DNA of 64,000 nucleotides from Cryptomeria japonica (Eukaryota; Streptophyta; Pinopsida; Cupressales; Cupressaceae). The stretch covers positions 258,833,533 through 258,897,532 of the forward strand of contig NC_081410.1 in the NCBI RefSeq assembly GCF_030272615.1. Reading direction: 5' to 3'. This document shows, in pieces, positions 44,860 to 56,020 of the stretch. The notes beneath the pieces are model-generated. The model saw nothing but the letters and a program-made list of their open reading frames with translations, ran no database searches and was not told where the DNA came from. Position 1 is the stretch's first letter, and each line of letters begins with the position of its first letter. A program made the translations under genes and the position numbers.

Positions 44860-45424
44860 TACTAGATCTACATAACAGGCTAGTACCTACTGCGTAGGCT
44901 TGTACCTATGTAGCAGATCGATACCTGCATGTGTAGGTACTTTGCCTTCCCCCACCCCACAACAAAAAACTTTTAAAAATCCCCTGTAAAATTTCATTTG
45001 AATTTTTTATTATTTTTTTGTTTTAATTCATGATAAAAATTTTAAATAGAATTTAAAAAATAAATCTAATTTGTACCTGTAGAGTCGTCTGTACGATAGG
45101 GAGGGGAGATCTTGGGGTTTTCAAGGCTTCTGAGCATGATGTTGAATTTAGACCAAAGTGCTCCAAAATTGTAGATTACTCTTGGGTTTGGGAACCACCC
45201 TCCACCTGCAAATGGCTATAGATTTGGCCTCCGATGTTAGATTTAGATGAAACAAAATACAATCTTGACTTTCTTGAACCTCCTCAATCCAATGGTAACC
45301 TCATATTTGACCCAATAAGCTCCAATATATACCTATAATAGAAAGCCTCAAAATGTGAAATGTCAAATTATACCAAAATTCTCTCAAATGGAAATCTAAA
45401 GGCACTCTAAAATATCTGATACTA
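44860..45424 (-). other. Internal non-coding region of the copia-like non-autonomous element
   Basis: Contains three diverged copies of GTACCTA.TG.GTAGG (44886-44940), an AT-rich stretch and, at its right end, the degenerate PBS (45414-45424). No gene. Confidence 0.5.
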
Positions 45425-45789
45425 TGTAAGAATTGGTTATGAAGGTAACCACCCAAGATCTAGATACCAAATAGAAATCACATAAACAAGAGAGAAAAAA
45501 ATGTGACAAGAATAAATTGTATTGCTATCAATGATGCAATATAATAGAATCAACTGGATTTCATACAATGAATTGATATACAATAAATATAAGCCTACTT
45601 ATATAGGCAAGGCAAAAGGAAATGAGAGGACACAATAATGACATGTGGCTCAATGAGATGCAAGGGTAGATAGGAATAGTTAGAACTCAACCACCTGACA
45701 CAAATAACTATGCATCCTAGGAAATGATAAATGCCAACTAACCTAAGGTTGGACTTAAGGAAAGAGTAAATTATTAATTTACCCCAACA
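45425..45789 (-). repeat. 5' LTR of the non-autonomous copia-like element (intact)
   Basis: 365 bp, TGTAAG...CCAACA. Uninterrupted version of the split left LTR, and it preserves the empty LINE target (AACTATGCATCCTAGGAAA). Confidence 0.85.
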
Positions 45790-46329
45790 CTAATAAAGAT
45801 ATCATTGCACAACTAGAAGATGTAGGTATACAAAATGTGATTCCATATGATGAGAATTGTTAAGGTTAATTGTATATTCTTCCTTAGATGGATCACCAAA
45901 TCATGAGAAATATACAAACTAATAATTTTACTCCTAAGCTATTGGTGAAAGATATTATTTATTCTAGTGTGCATGGTGGATCATCAACTTTTTGGACCAT
46001 TTTTGAATCCATTGGGTTATAGAGGCACGACATACTAAAAGAAAAAAAAACATATTAAAATCATAATATAATATGAGTTGTGCATATGTACATAGCACAA
46101 CTATGATATCAAGCAACTACACATATTGAAAAATCCATCCCAAAACTAGTGAAATTCATAAGTAATATAGAAATGACCATTAAAAAGTTTGAATTTAACT
46201 TACAATATTGCAATAGTCATCAAATACGTATTATAATCACACTAGTAAATATGGTAAGAATAACCACTTTGTAATAGGAATTCATGGGTTTGTCCATTAT
46301 TAGAAATGATAGGAATGTTGATTAGATAA

Positions 46330-47125
46330 AACTAGAGTATGGATGGGTTATAGTTAATTTTGATGGATTTGTTACAAGTGGAGTTGCCATTGCACCAAAA
46401 GATCGACTTGTTAATGCTCAATACAACCACTAGACTTATATAATCCACAGGAGGTTGTTAAGGCATGTCACAAAACCAAGCGTTGCATTGTACATCACAA
46501 GAAGACCAAGGGCGCACACCTTGCAACAATCCCCCCCAACACAAGTGAGGGGTTTGAACCTGTGACCAAGCTTTGATACCACTTGTTACAAGTGCGGTTT
46601 TCGTTGCACCAAAATATCGACCTGTTAATGCTTGATACAACCACTAGACTTATAGAATCCGCAGGAGGTGGTTAAGCCATGTCACAAACCCGAGCGTTGT
46701 GTTGCACATCACAAGGAGACCAAGGGCGCACACCTTGCAACAAGATTATAAAAAGGAAATCTTGGGCCCTCATGGGTGGGGTATGTATCCAGGGATTGTA
46801 AAGAGAATATATTGGTCATTGGAACTCAAAAATTAGAGGATGAAATGAACAATGAAGCAGAGGTAGTGAATTTTATCACTATGAAATTGGTAAGAAAATT
46901 ATCAGTTGCTAAACTTGACATAGAAGGGGATTTCCAAATCATTGTTAACACTATACATGGAGAGATTCAAGTATATAAATAAAAATATAAAATTAATTAA
47001 AGTTAAATTGAATTATTTTAAATATTTTAAAATTTCCAATACACTAAGAAGTGGAAATGGGGTGGTGGACACTTTATTGAATTGGGTAGTGGAGTTTAAT
47101 TATGATAATCAATGCAAAGTGTAGA
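46330..47125 (+). pseudogene. RNase H-like (RVT_3-type) pseudogene split by a TRIM
   Basis: Upstream of the TRIM the frame reads LEYGWVIVNFDGF. Downstream it resumes KGNLGPSWVGYVSRDCKENI, then NNEAEVVNFITMKL, KLDIEGDFQIIVNTIHG and a weak ...RSGNGVVDTLLNWVVE. Spliced over the TRIM this is the plant RNase H pattern W.P..G..K.NFDG...GNPG.S..G.v.RD, with D (NFDG), E (NEAE) and D (EGD) in order. Such domains end LINE ORF2 proteins and also occur as host genes. No RT is seen upstream, so its origin is open. Frameshifted and stopped near 46980. Confidence 0.75.
46370..46742 (-). mobile_element. TRIM (terminal-repeat retrotransposon in miniature)
   Basis: Two 159-bp direct repeats (46370-46528 and 46584-46742), TGTTACAAG...CTTGCAACA, surround a 55-bp core. 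On the minus strand the core begins AGTGGTATCAAAGC (an iMet-type PBS two bases from the LTR) and ends TTGGGGGGGAT (polypurine tract). Flanks are GGATT (46365-46369) and AGATT (46743-46747), a 5-bp target duplication with one transition. It encodes nothing and depends on other elements' proteins. Confidence 0.9.
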
Positions 47126-48458
47126 AGGAATTTTGAGGGATAAAATTTTATGTAGAAAATGTATGGAATGTGGATGAAAGATAGAGGAAATCAATGCAAT
47201 TGATTACAATAAGAGTATTAAGCCAAGGGAAGTGAAATATGGAGAATGTTTGGAAGCAGAGGTAGGGATGAATATCATTATTCACTCCTAGTTTCAATTG
47301 CAGCAAGCAGGTTCATAATGAGGCAAATTGGAGGCAAATTTCCCATTAAGGTCAAAGAAGAGACATTCATTTTTTCAAAAAGATTACATATGATAGGTTA
47401 AGGAACATCTTCACAATTGATGATCCCATGTTTTTTCAAATGGTGAAAATCTTGCTTGGAGATGAGTTGGTGGCATAATATAAATATAAGATGAACGTTA
47501 ATGTACCGTCAATGGTTTTATCCAGTTCCTCAAGCTAGGAGGGAAGGATGATGCACACTAGAAAATGAACTCTTGTTTGAAATTACATTGTTTCTACAGG
47601 TTTGAGGCCTTTGTTGCAATTGCTATTACAAGGGAGAAATTCAAATCAAAAGGTGGTGATTGGATACATGTTGCTAAGTTCACAACACCATTTTGGCCTG
47701 TCCTACTTTGTAGCATGTTGGTGGACAAGGAGGATTGAAGATCCTAAGAGCAGGTAGAATGGGGCCATACCAAGGAGTACCTAAAGGAGAAATAGTTGAA
47801 ATGAAAGAGTAGGAATGAGGTTATGGCAGATCAGGAGAAGAAGAGAGAAATTTGAAAAGAAATATTTTTGGAATGATTAGTAAGGGATGCTTATTTTATC
47901 ATTCCATTTTACTATTAAAAGAATTGAATTTGTTAATATTTTGACATATAATGTATATTTTGTAATCCTTGTAACAAATCATAGATTGGTGTTGTTGAGT
48001 TTGTAAATTTTGCTTATGATGGGTGGTGTAGACTAATCATCAATAATCTAGGTTAAACTATAAATTTTGTATAGTTGGGGGATAGGGTTGTTAGAAGGAA
48101 TGTGCATATCAGTGGTAAAGCCACATTTGTGAATTTTGTATAATTTTTTTAGAATCATACAAAACCATACTTGTATTAATAAAAAAATATGATAATAGGA
48201 AATCCTAAGCATAGAGTTCATTTGAAAATATACAAATGGATTTATGGAGACATTCAATTATGTTGGTGTGAACACAGATATTTTCTATTCAATTTCCCCC
48301 TTTTTAGTGTAAACAAGATACATTATATACCTAATCAATGGTAAGGCCTATTCATACATGTCCATATGTTAAGTTTACCTAAGTTTCTAGGAATCTTTAT
48401 AGAATTTTTTTAATGCATATATGATCCTTTCCTATAGGTGTCTCATGTCATAGGATTA
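47126..48458. other. Unassigned region
   Basis: 1.3 kb AT-rich. A short open stretch near 47592-47735 reads FEAFVAIAITREKFKSKGGD then HVAKFTTPFWPVLLCSMLVD on the plus strand, without a recognisable domain. No terminal repeats. Its right edge (GATTA, 48454-48458) is the flank of gypsy element A. Confidence 0.4.
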
Positions 48459-49244
48459 TGGTGAAGTCATCGGTTAGGAGGGACCTCAAAGAGATCAATC
48501 CAGACTGAGAAGCAAGAGTAAAAATAATGGAAACAAGAAACTATGATAGAGGTAATGCACAATTTAATATATTAGATTAGAAAAACTGATTAACAATAAC
48601 CAGTAACATCCGGGTTACAAGATTTGACTCACTGGCCTGCTACAAACATGCTTAATTATAGAACATGTCACTTATGGAGCTCCAAACCTAAAATCTATCT
48701 ACTATATTCTATCTAATTTCTTCTTACTTTCTTACTTGACTTCTAATGCTCAATTAAAATGATTTATATGATCCAAGGGGAACCGGTCAGCCCAAAAGGG
48801 ATCAAATGCCAAAAAATAAGATCAAACGTGTAAAACCAATAAGTCAACCTCTGCCAAAGAGATTCCTCCAAAAAATCCAAAGGATGAAGTACAGATCAAA
48901 GGGGAGGTCAGCCACACACCAAAGAACATTAGAATTAGTGCACATGGATCTGAAAACTAAGGAAGGGATCATGTAGATTCACCAATACAAATAGGTCCAA
49001 ATGGTTCCAGTTCTAGAAAACTCTCTCGAAAATCAGAATCGATAACTTGCCAGAAAATGATCCAAATGCACTGCAGTTTAGGAATAAGGAATATGATCAT
49101 GTCCTCAAGAAAAATACAACTCCATGAGATCCGGTGAGTCAATGCAAGAAAATGCAAAATGAAATGTTGAAACTATAAACAAATAAAAAAGAAATATTTT
49201 TGGTTGATGCAAGATTGCCAAGAACCGGGGATGCTCCTGCATTA
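48459..49244 (-). repeat. 3' LTR of element A
   Basis: 786 bp; starts TGGTGAAGTCATC and ends GATGCTCCTGCATTA. Homologous to the LTRs at 53686, 56021 and 61387. Shared landmarks are GGGTTACAAGATTTGACTCAC and TGGTTGATGCAAGATTG. Confidence 0.85.
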
Positions 49245-50428
49245 GACATCCGGGGTTGTTGAAAAAGTGAGTCTCTCACTTTGCTAAGATCAGAGGAAAA
49301 CCAAGGTGTTCCACCTCTTCTTGAGAAATCCAAGATGAATCTTCAACTGGTTCATCCTTCCATTTCACAAAATACTCCTTATACTGACTGCTCTAGGTGC
49401 TATGCCCAATCCTACTATGCAAAATGTCTTCAATCTGATCCGGCTCCTTCCGGGGCAATTGTTTCTCCAAGTCTATGAAATTGATGTAGATTTGCAATGT
49501 TAAATGTAGGTGAGATACTCAAACTATCCAACAACTCCACTTCATATGCATTTTTGGAGTTGAACTTCCTCAAGATCTTACAAGGTCCAAACTTCCTCAT
49601 CTGCAACTTGTTATAGGTTTCAACTGGAAATCTTTCTTTTCACAGATACACCATCATTTCATTGCCAACTTCAAATTCCTTATGTCTTCTCTTCTCATCT
49701 TCTTTCTCCATATACTTGATGTTCATGTCCTACAAATGTTGCTTAAGCTGAATATGCAAGGCCTTCATGTGATCTGCAAATTCTCCTGCCTCTGTACTTT
49801 GCTTGTCTTCATTAATAACATCTCTTAATTTTGATATACCTCTAGGGTGTGCTCCGGTAACAATCTCAAAAGGCATTCTTTGAGTACTCATGTTCACTGA
49901 ATTATTGTAGGAAAACTCTTCTCGTACAAGAATCAAATCCCAACTTCCGGTCTTTTTTAAAACCAAGCATCTCAATAAATTTTCCAAGCTCCGATTTACT
50001 ACTTTTTTCTGTCCATCAGTATGTGGGTGAAAAGTAGAACTAAAATTTAGATCCCTCTTCATCTTTTTCCAAAGTCTTCTCCAAATATAACCAACAAAAT
50101 TAGTATCTTTGTTTGAAACTATGTTCTTAGATAATCCATGCAATCTCACCACTTCCTTGAAAAATAGGTTAGCTATATGCACTGCATTTGATGTTTTCTT
50201 ACAAGGTATGAAATGAGACATCTTCGAGAATCTATCCACTACCACAATATATATAATCATTCCCTCTCTGTGTCTTAGGCAATACAGGTATGAAATCCAT
50301 GCTTATATCCTCCCAAGGTCTCTCCGGTATTGTCAAAGGATTATACAATCCCACATTCTGACTACTTCCTTTTGTAACTTGACAAACTCTACAACTCTGC
50401 ACAAATTTACTAACATTCTTATTGTGAT
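49245..50428 (-). pseudogene. Integrase core and C-terminal domain of element A
   Basis: The 50260-49730 piece is the integrase core: [37 protein letters not shown] (second Asp), FHPHTDGQKKVVNRSLENLL. The catalytic Glu of the usual T-E-V-V-N-R is Lys here, so the enzyme is dead. Further down, without a long open frame, 49730-49280 matches element C's chromodomain-containing tail (KWKDEPVEDSSW-like). The zinc domain that should lie above 50428 is deleted. Confidence 0.82.
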
Positions 50429-50518
50429 GCTAAAAATGTTTTAAATAGAAAGGCATACACATACAATGAGACAATAAAACATAATGGAAAGCTTAATTGA
50501 AAACTAAATTAAAGATGC

Positions 50519-50541
50519 AAACCGGGGATGCTCCTACATCA
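50519..50541 (-). other. LTR scar inside element A
   Basis: AAACCGGGGATGCTCCTACA plus TCA is the terminal 23 bp of a chromovirus LTR. It is followed directly by AACTTTGTTAGATATCTTGC, exactly the sequence that follows element B's right end at 62190. The preceding ~90 bp (50430-50518) match nothing I can identify. Confidence 0.75.
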
Positions 50542-50928
50542 AACTTTGTTAGATATCTTGCTTCTATGCTTTAACACAAAGGTGTAACTCTACAAATATT
50601 CTACCCATCTCATATGTCTCTAATTAAACTTACTCTGATTGTTCAAATACTGCAAGGCTTGATGATCGTTATATAACACAAACTCCTTAGGCAATAGGTA
50701 ATGTCTCCATTTCTTCAAGGCTTGAACTATGGCATAAAATTCCTGATCATACATTGAATATCTCCTCCTGGCATCATTCAAATTCTCACTAAAATAAGCT
50801 ACTACTCTGCCTTCCTGACTCAATACGACTCTAATTGCAGTTCCACTTGCATCACAATCTACTTGAAACACTTTGTTGAAATCCCGTAAAGCTAGCATAG
50901 GCTGATCAGTCACTTTTTGCTTCAGCAA
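50542..50928 (-). pseudogene. RNase H of element A
   Basis: Gypsy RNase [21 protein letters not shown] (Asp), [20 protein letters not shown] (Glu) and [20 protein letters not shown] (Asp). All three catalytic acids are retained over about 100 residues; the frame is open from 50928 to 50620 and then stops. Confidence 0.85.
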
Positions 50929-51093
50929 TTCAAAACTTTAGTTTTCTCTTGTTGTCCACTTGAATTCCTTCCTATCTCCCCTCATTGTCTCGGTCATAGG
51001 GTTACAAACTAAACTGAAATTTTTGATAAACTTCCGGTAGAAACTAGCCAATCCATGAAATGATCTTACCTCTCCAATTCTTTCTGATATAGG

Positions 51094-51821
51094 TCATTCA
51101 ACAATTGATTTTACTTTCTCAAGGTCCATCTTCAATCCATCAGTAGATATCACAAATCCCAAATAGACTAACTCTTCCTTCGTGAAAGTAAACTTCTTAA
51201 GATTTATCAACAAATTTTCTTTTCTCAACCTGTGCAAAACTTGTCTTAAAAGCAACAAATTCTCCTCTTTTGTCTTACTGAAAATCATAATGTCATCCAA
51301 AAATACAATAACAAACTCAAAAATTTCTTTAATACCTCATTCATCAACCTCATGAAAGTACTAAGTGCATTAGTCAACCCAAAAGGCATCACCAACCATT
51401 CATACAATCCTTCATTTGTCTTGAACACTATCTTCCACTCATCTTCTTCTCTGATCCTGATCTAATGATATCAACTCTTCAAGTCTATCTTTGTGTAGTA
51501 TTTGGCTCCACTCAAACAGTCCACTATGTCATCCATCCTAGGTAAAGGAAACAAATACTTCATTGTGATCTTGTTTATTGCTTTGGAATCGGTACACATC
51601 CTCCATTCTCCATTCTTCTTAGGTGCTAATACTACTGGTATTGCATAGGGACTCAAACTTTCTCTGATCAAGCCTTTCTTCAACAATTCTTGCACTTGTC
51701 TATTCAACTCTTCATTCTCTTCTAGTGTCAACCAGTGTGTAACTTTGTTAGGCAAACTAGCTCTGGGAATTAGGTCCATGCAATGACTGACACTTCTCAC
51801 AAGTGGTAATCCATCAGACAC
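51094..51821 (-). pseudogene. Reverse transcriptase of element A
   Basis: 51821-51471: LNRQVQELLKKGLIRESLSP, VVLAPKKNGEWRMCTDSKAI and DCLSGAKYYTKIDLKS (catalytic Asp), then a stop. After a frameshift near 51310, [20 protein letters not shown] holds the two catalytic Asp (YLDD has become FMDD), followed by LGFVISTDGLKMDLEKV. It copies element RNA into DNA; this copy is dead. Confidence 0.87.
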
Positions 51822-51857
51822 ATTATTTGAAATGATGTCTTCATACTCTGTTAGTTA

Positions 51858-52589
51858 CTACTTTATCTCTTCCGGTTGTTCTTCTTCATGCTCCGGATGC
51901 TCAGTCTTCTTAGGAACTAAGGCAAAGCACACATTCACATGTCTCATTCCATCTAGGAATTTCCTTCCATCCACCAAAAAAATTCTAGCATTCGTATAGA
52001 CTTCACTCTTCAAAGGCTCCTGCAAGGGTAACAAGGTTTGTTTCATCCCATTTTCTACAATGGTGTATATGTTCTTTCTCCCATCATGTATTGCCTGTCT
52101 ATCAAACTGCCAAGGTCTACCCAACAAAAGGTGACAAATATCCATAGGCATAATATCACACAAGACTTCATCATGACAATTGCCAATTTTCAATTTCACC
52201 AAACATTTCTCACTTACTAACAGCTTATGATCATCCCGAATCCATGCTATCTGATAAGGCTTAGGGTGTTTCAATCTTTCTAACTTCAACTTATTCACCA
52301 TCTCTTCTGAAACAAGATTATTTGAGCTACCACTATCAATAACAACTTTACAATACTTACCAGATACCTTACGTTTGGTCTTGAACAATTTTTTCCTTTT
52401 CAAGGGTTCCTCATCTTCTCCAGTATGACACAAACCTCTCCTCATCATCAATTCTCCATCTCCTGGTTTCTTAGCTGATCTGATGGGGCTTTGTTCTACC
52501 AATTTTATTCTCCCAGTGTTTTCTATCTTCTTACATTCAAAAGAATGATGTCCTTCTCCTCCACACTTATTAAAAGTTCCTCTAAACAC
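51858..52589 (-). pseudogene. Zinc knuckle and aspartic protease of element A
   Basis: Starts with a knuckle FNKCGGEGHHSFECKK in which the first Cys of C-X2-C is Phe; element B also has Phe there. The protease is at residues 75-200: KVVIDSGSSNNLVSEEMVNK (active DSG), EVLCDIMPMDICHLLLGRPW. A Glu-rich tail leads to RT. The frame is open for 243 codons, the best-kept part of A. Confidence 0.87.
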
Positions 52590-52599
52590 TCTCTTATCT

Positions 52600-53560
52600 T
52601 GTCTTCTGTCATTGTTTCCAAAATTTTCATTCTGATAGCCATCAGGTTCTCTCCTCTGGTAGAAATTTATGTCATCCTTCTGGTATGAATTACCTTCTTT
52701 GCTTAGTTCCTATTCCTTGTTCTAATCCATACAGGTTCCTCTTCCTTTGGTATATCCTCTTCCTCCTTGAAATCTTCCTCCGAAAAACCTTCCACCTCTA
52801 CCTCACTGTCTTTTCTCATGTTTTTAGTTCAGCTTCTCTTCTTCTTTCAAGGCATACTAGTACGCGTCTTCAACACTCTACAAATTGATCAAACTAAGTT
52901 CATCTTGTATAGACATTCATAGTCCATTCAAATATCTTGCAACTTGTTCAACCTTATCATCAACATGTCTGCTTCTGATATTCAACTTGTAGAATGCTTC
53001 AGTGTGTTCCTTCAAACTAGATTCCTTTTTCTTCAAGCTTTGCAACTTCCAAAATAGGTTTACTTGATAATCAGTTAGCATAAACTTCCATTTTAACTTA
53101 GCAACCATCTGCTCCCATGTTTTGATTTTTTCTTTACCTCTTCTCTATCTATCAATCTACAAATGCTCCCACCAAAGAGATGCATGACCTTTCAACTAGG
53201 TATAGGCATACTTCACCTTTCTTTCCTCTGTAGTGTTCTCAAAATCAAAATATTTCTTCATCTTCGAGATCCAATCCATCAATTCATCTAAATCCAACTT
53301 TCCATCATCCTCCAGTGGAGTAAAATTTGGTTTAGTGTTCACCCTACTCAAAACCCTCAAGAACCTTTCTTCATCTGGATCAATTGTTGGTGGATTTTCT
53401 ACTTGTTCTATCTGGGCCTCTTCTTCCTCATCTTTTCTCACATCTTCAATATGTTAGCCTCTTCTCTGGGTTGTCTCAATGACTTCCAACTGGGCTGCAA
53501 TTCCTCATAACATTTTCATCACAATAGGGTCTACATTCCCACACGCTCCACCATTCCTAT
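52600..53560 (-). pseudogene. gag of element A
   Basis: Pieces 53441-53196 (EERFLRVLSRVNTKPNFTPL, LDELMDWISKMKKYFDFENT, EERKVKYAYT) and 53108-52917 (VNLFWKLQSLKKKESSLKEH, TEAFYKLNIRS) form a chromovirus-type capsid. Stops and frameshifts lie between. A conserved W-E-M/L stretch is broken near 53170. Lysine/arginine-rich sequence before the knuckle (52600-52850) is interrupted. Confidence 0.75.
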
Positions 53561-53671
53561 TTCCTCTTCATGTCATCTTCATTTCAGTCCTCTGTAGTTG
53601 TAGGACAGATCCATAATCCGCCACCCCACAACAAAATTCTCAGGACAATGCAATCTGTGGAATGAAAACTC

Positions 53672-53683
53672 GCTCTGACACCA
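53672..53683 (-). other. Primer-binding site of element A
   Basis: Minus strand TGGTGTCAGAGC, one change from the iMet-type TGGTATCAGAGC, two bases inside the LTR start at 53686. Confidence 0.85.
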
Positions 53684-53685
53684 CT

Positions 53686-54478
53686 TGGTGCAGTCACCAT
53701 TTAGGAGGGACCTCAAAGAGATCAATCTGGATTGGGCAGCAATAGTAAACACAATTGAAACAAGAAATAATGATGGAGGCAATGCAGAATTGAATATATT
53801 AGATCATAAAAATTGATTATAGATAACCGGTAAGATCTGGGTTACAAGATTTGACTCACTAGCCTACTACAAATATGCTTAATTATAGAACAGGTCACTC
53901 CTAGACCTCCAAACCTAAGATCTATCTAGTATATTCTCTCTGATTTCTTCTTACTTTCTTACTTGACTTCTAATGCTCAATTACAATGATTTATACGATC
54001 CAAGGGAATCCATTCGGTCCAAAAAGGATCAAATACTGAAGAATAAGATCAAACATGTAAAATCAATAGGTCGGCCTCCGCCAAAGAGATTCTACCAAAA
54101 AATCCAAAGGCTGAAGTGCACATCAAGGTAAGGTTGACCATAAGCTAAAGAACATTGGAATCAATGCATAGGGATCCACAAACTACAGAAGGGATCTGGT
54201 AGATTCACCAATGCAAATAGGTCCAAATGGTTCTGGTGCCAGAAAACTGTCTCGAAAATCAGAATCGATAACTTGCCAGAAAATGATCCAAATGATCCAC
54301 CATTTAGGAATAAGGAATATGATCATGTCCTCAAGAAAAATACAACTCCACAAGATTTGGTGAGACAATGCAAGAAAATGGAGAACAAACTGTTGAAACT
54401 ACAAAACAGAAAACAAACAGAAAAGAAATATTGTTGGTTGATGTAAGATTGCCAAGAACTGAGGATTCTCCTGCATCA
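53686..54478 (-). repeat. LTR shared by elements A (5' LTR) and C (3' LTR)
   Basis: 793 bp, TGGTGCAGTCACC...CTCCTGCATCA. A PBS lies on its left and integrase-tail sequence on its right, so it ends one element and begins another. A lone insertion would have host DNA on its right side. Confidence 0.85.
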
Positions 54479-56020
54479 AACATTTGAGGCTATTGAAAAA
54501 ATGAGTCTCTCACTTTTCCATGGTCAGAGGAAAACCAAGACAGTCCACCTCTTCCTGAGAAATCCAAGATGAATCTTCAACTGGTCTATCCTTCCATTTC
54601 ACAAGACACTCCTTATACTGACTGCTTTGGGTGCTACACCCAATCCTATTGTCCAGAATATCTTCAATCCAATCTGGCTTTTTCCAGGGTAACAGTTTCT
54701 CCATGTCTACAATATTGTCCTCACTGAATTTCGGTTCATGATATTGATGTAGATCTGCAATGTTAAATATAGGTGAGATACTCAAACTATCTGGTAACTC
54801 CACTTCATATGCATTTCCAAAATTGAACTTCCTCAAGATATTACAAGGTCCAAACTTCCTCATCTACAACTTGTTATAGGTTCTAACTAGAAATATTTCT
54901 TTTCTGAGATACACTATCACTTCATTGCCAACTTCAAATTCCTTATGTCTTCTCTTCTCATCTTCTTTCTTCTTATACTTGTTGTTCAAGTCCTCCAAAT
55001 GCTGCTTAACCTGAATATGCAAGGCCTTCATGTGATCTGCAAATTCTTCTGCCTTTGAACTCCACTTTTCTTCATTACTGACATCTCTTAATTCTTATAT
55101 ACCTCTAGGGTGTGCTCCAGTAACAATCTCAAAAGGTGTTCTTACAGTACTCCTATTCACTAAATTATTGTACGCAAACTCTTCTTGTGCAAGAATCAAA
55201 TCGTAACTTCCAATCTTTTCTCTAACCAAGCATCTCAACAAATTTTCTAAGCTCTGGTTTACTACTTCCATGTGTCCATCGGTCTGTGGGTGAAAAGTAG
55301 AATTGAACTTCAAATCCGTCTTCTTCTTTCTTCAAAGTGTTCTAAAAAAATAACCAAAAAACTTAGTATCTCTGTTTGAAAGTATTCTCTTAGGTAATCC
55401 ATGCAATCTCACCACTTCCTTGAAAAATATGTTAGCTATATGCACTGCATCTGATTTTTTCTTACAAGTTATGAAATGAGTCATCTTCAAGAATCTATCC
55501 ACTACCACAAATATAGAATCATTCCCTCTCTGTGTCTTAGGCAATCCAAGTATGAAATCCATGCTTATATTCTCCCAAGGTCTCTCTGGTACTGACAAAG
55601 GCTTATACAATCCCACATTTTGACTACTCCCTTTTGCAACTTGACAAACTCTACAACTCTACACAATTTTCCTAACATCCTTATGAATTTGAGGCCAAAA
55701 GTAATGCTCACTCACCAATTCTACTATTTTGTCAGCACCAAAGTGTCTTGATAATCCTCCACTATGCTTCTCCTTTATCAGATTCTCCATCATAGAACTC
55801 TTAGGTATGCACAACTATACTCCTCTAAATAACATCCCATCCTGAATGAAGTAATCCAACCACTTGCTTCTATCTACCATAACAAGTTCTCTATATGCTT
55901 TCCAAGGTTAAGCGAAATCCGGGTCATCATTATACAAGGTCTTCAACTCCTCAAATCCTAGCACTGTCACTCTCATTTTTGTCAACAAATTCCTCCTTCT
56001 GCTCAATTCATCAACAACTT
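54479..56020 (-). pseudogene. Chromovirus element C: integrase with chromodomain (interrupted by element B)
   Basis: Minus-strand pieces. 55990-55617 holds the integrase zinc domain (KHSGGL.RHFG and CRVCQVAKG, all four ligands visible). 55616-55332 is the core [20 protein letters not shown] with catalytic Asp, then [13 protein letters not shown] (Asp). 55313-55095 has TDGHMEVVNQSLENLLRCLV (Glu). 54863-54510 is the tail with a chromodomain: DWIEDILDNRIGCST...KECLVKWKDRPVEDSSWISQ. The chromodomain identifies this as a chromovirus; it would steer integration to marked chromatin. The catalytic triad is intact but the frame is broken. Confidence 0.85.

Larger units (their letters stand above)
27357..45789 (-). 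mobile_element. Non-autonomous copia-like LTR element, interrupted by a LINE and other insertions
   Basis: The right LTR (45425-45789) matches 27357-27658 joined to 35721-35785, i.e. one LTR split by the LINE. Minus orientation: TAGTATCAGAT (degenerate iMet PBS, expected TGGTATCAGA) abuts the right LTR, and AAGGGGGGG (PPT) abuts the left LTR. The interior (35786-37028 and 44860-45424 once insertions are removed) has no coding potential, so the element was mobilised in trans. Flanks are ATAAT on the left and CTAAT on the right, at best a decayed 5-bp duplication. Confidence 0.8.
48459..54478 (-). mobile_element. Chromovirus gypsy element A (LTR-internal-LTR, internally deleted)
   Basis: LTRs 48459-49244 and 53686-54478 (TGGTG...TGCATYA ends). 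PBS TGGTGTCAGAGC on the minus strand at 53672-53683, two bases from the LTR. Internal order (minus): gag, knuckle, protease, RT, RNase H, integrase core, C-terminal domain. The integrase zinc region is missing, replaced at 50430-50541 by about 90 bp of filler plus a 23-bp LTR remnant. The right LTR also serves as the left LTR of fragment C. Confidence 0.87.

Noticed and set aside
46560-46600. tRNA-like A/B-box (GGTTCAAACC) hinting at a SINE or tRNA gene
   Set aside because: The same bases are better explained as the PBS and core of the TRIM: two 159-bp terminal repeats, PPT and TSD all fit. No cloverleaf can be drawn.
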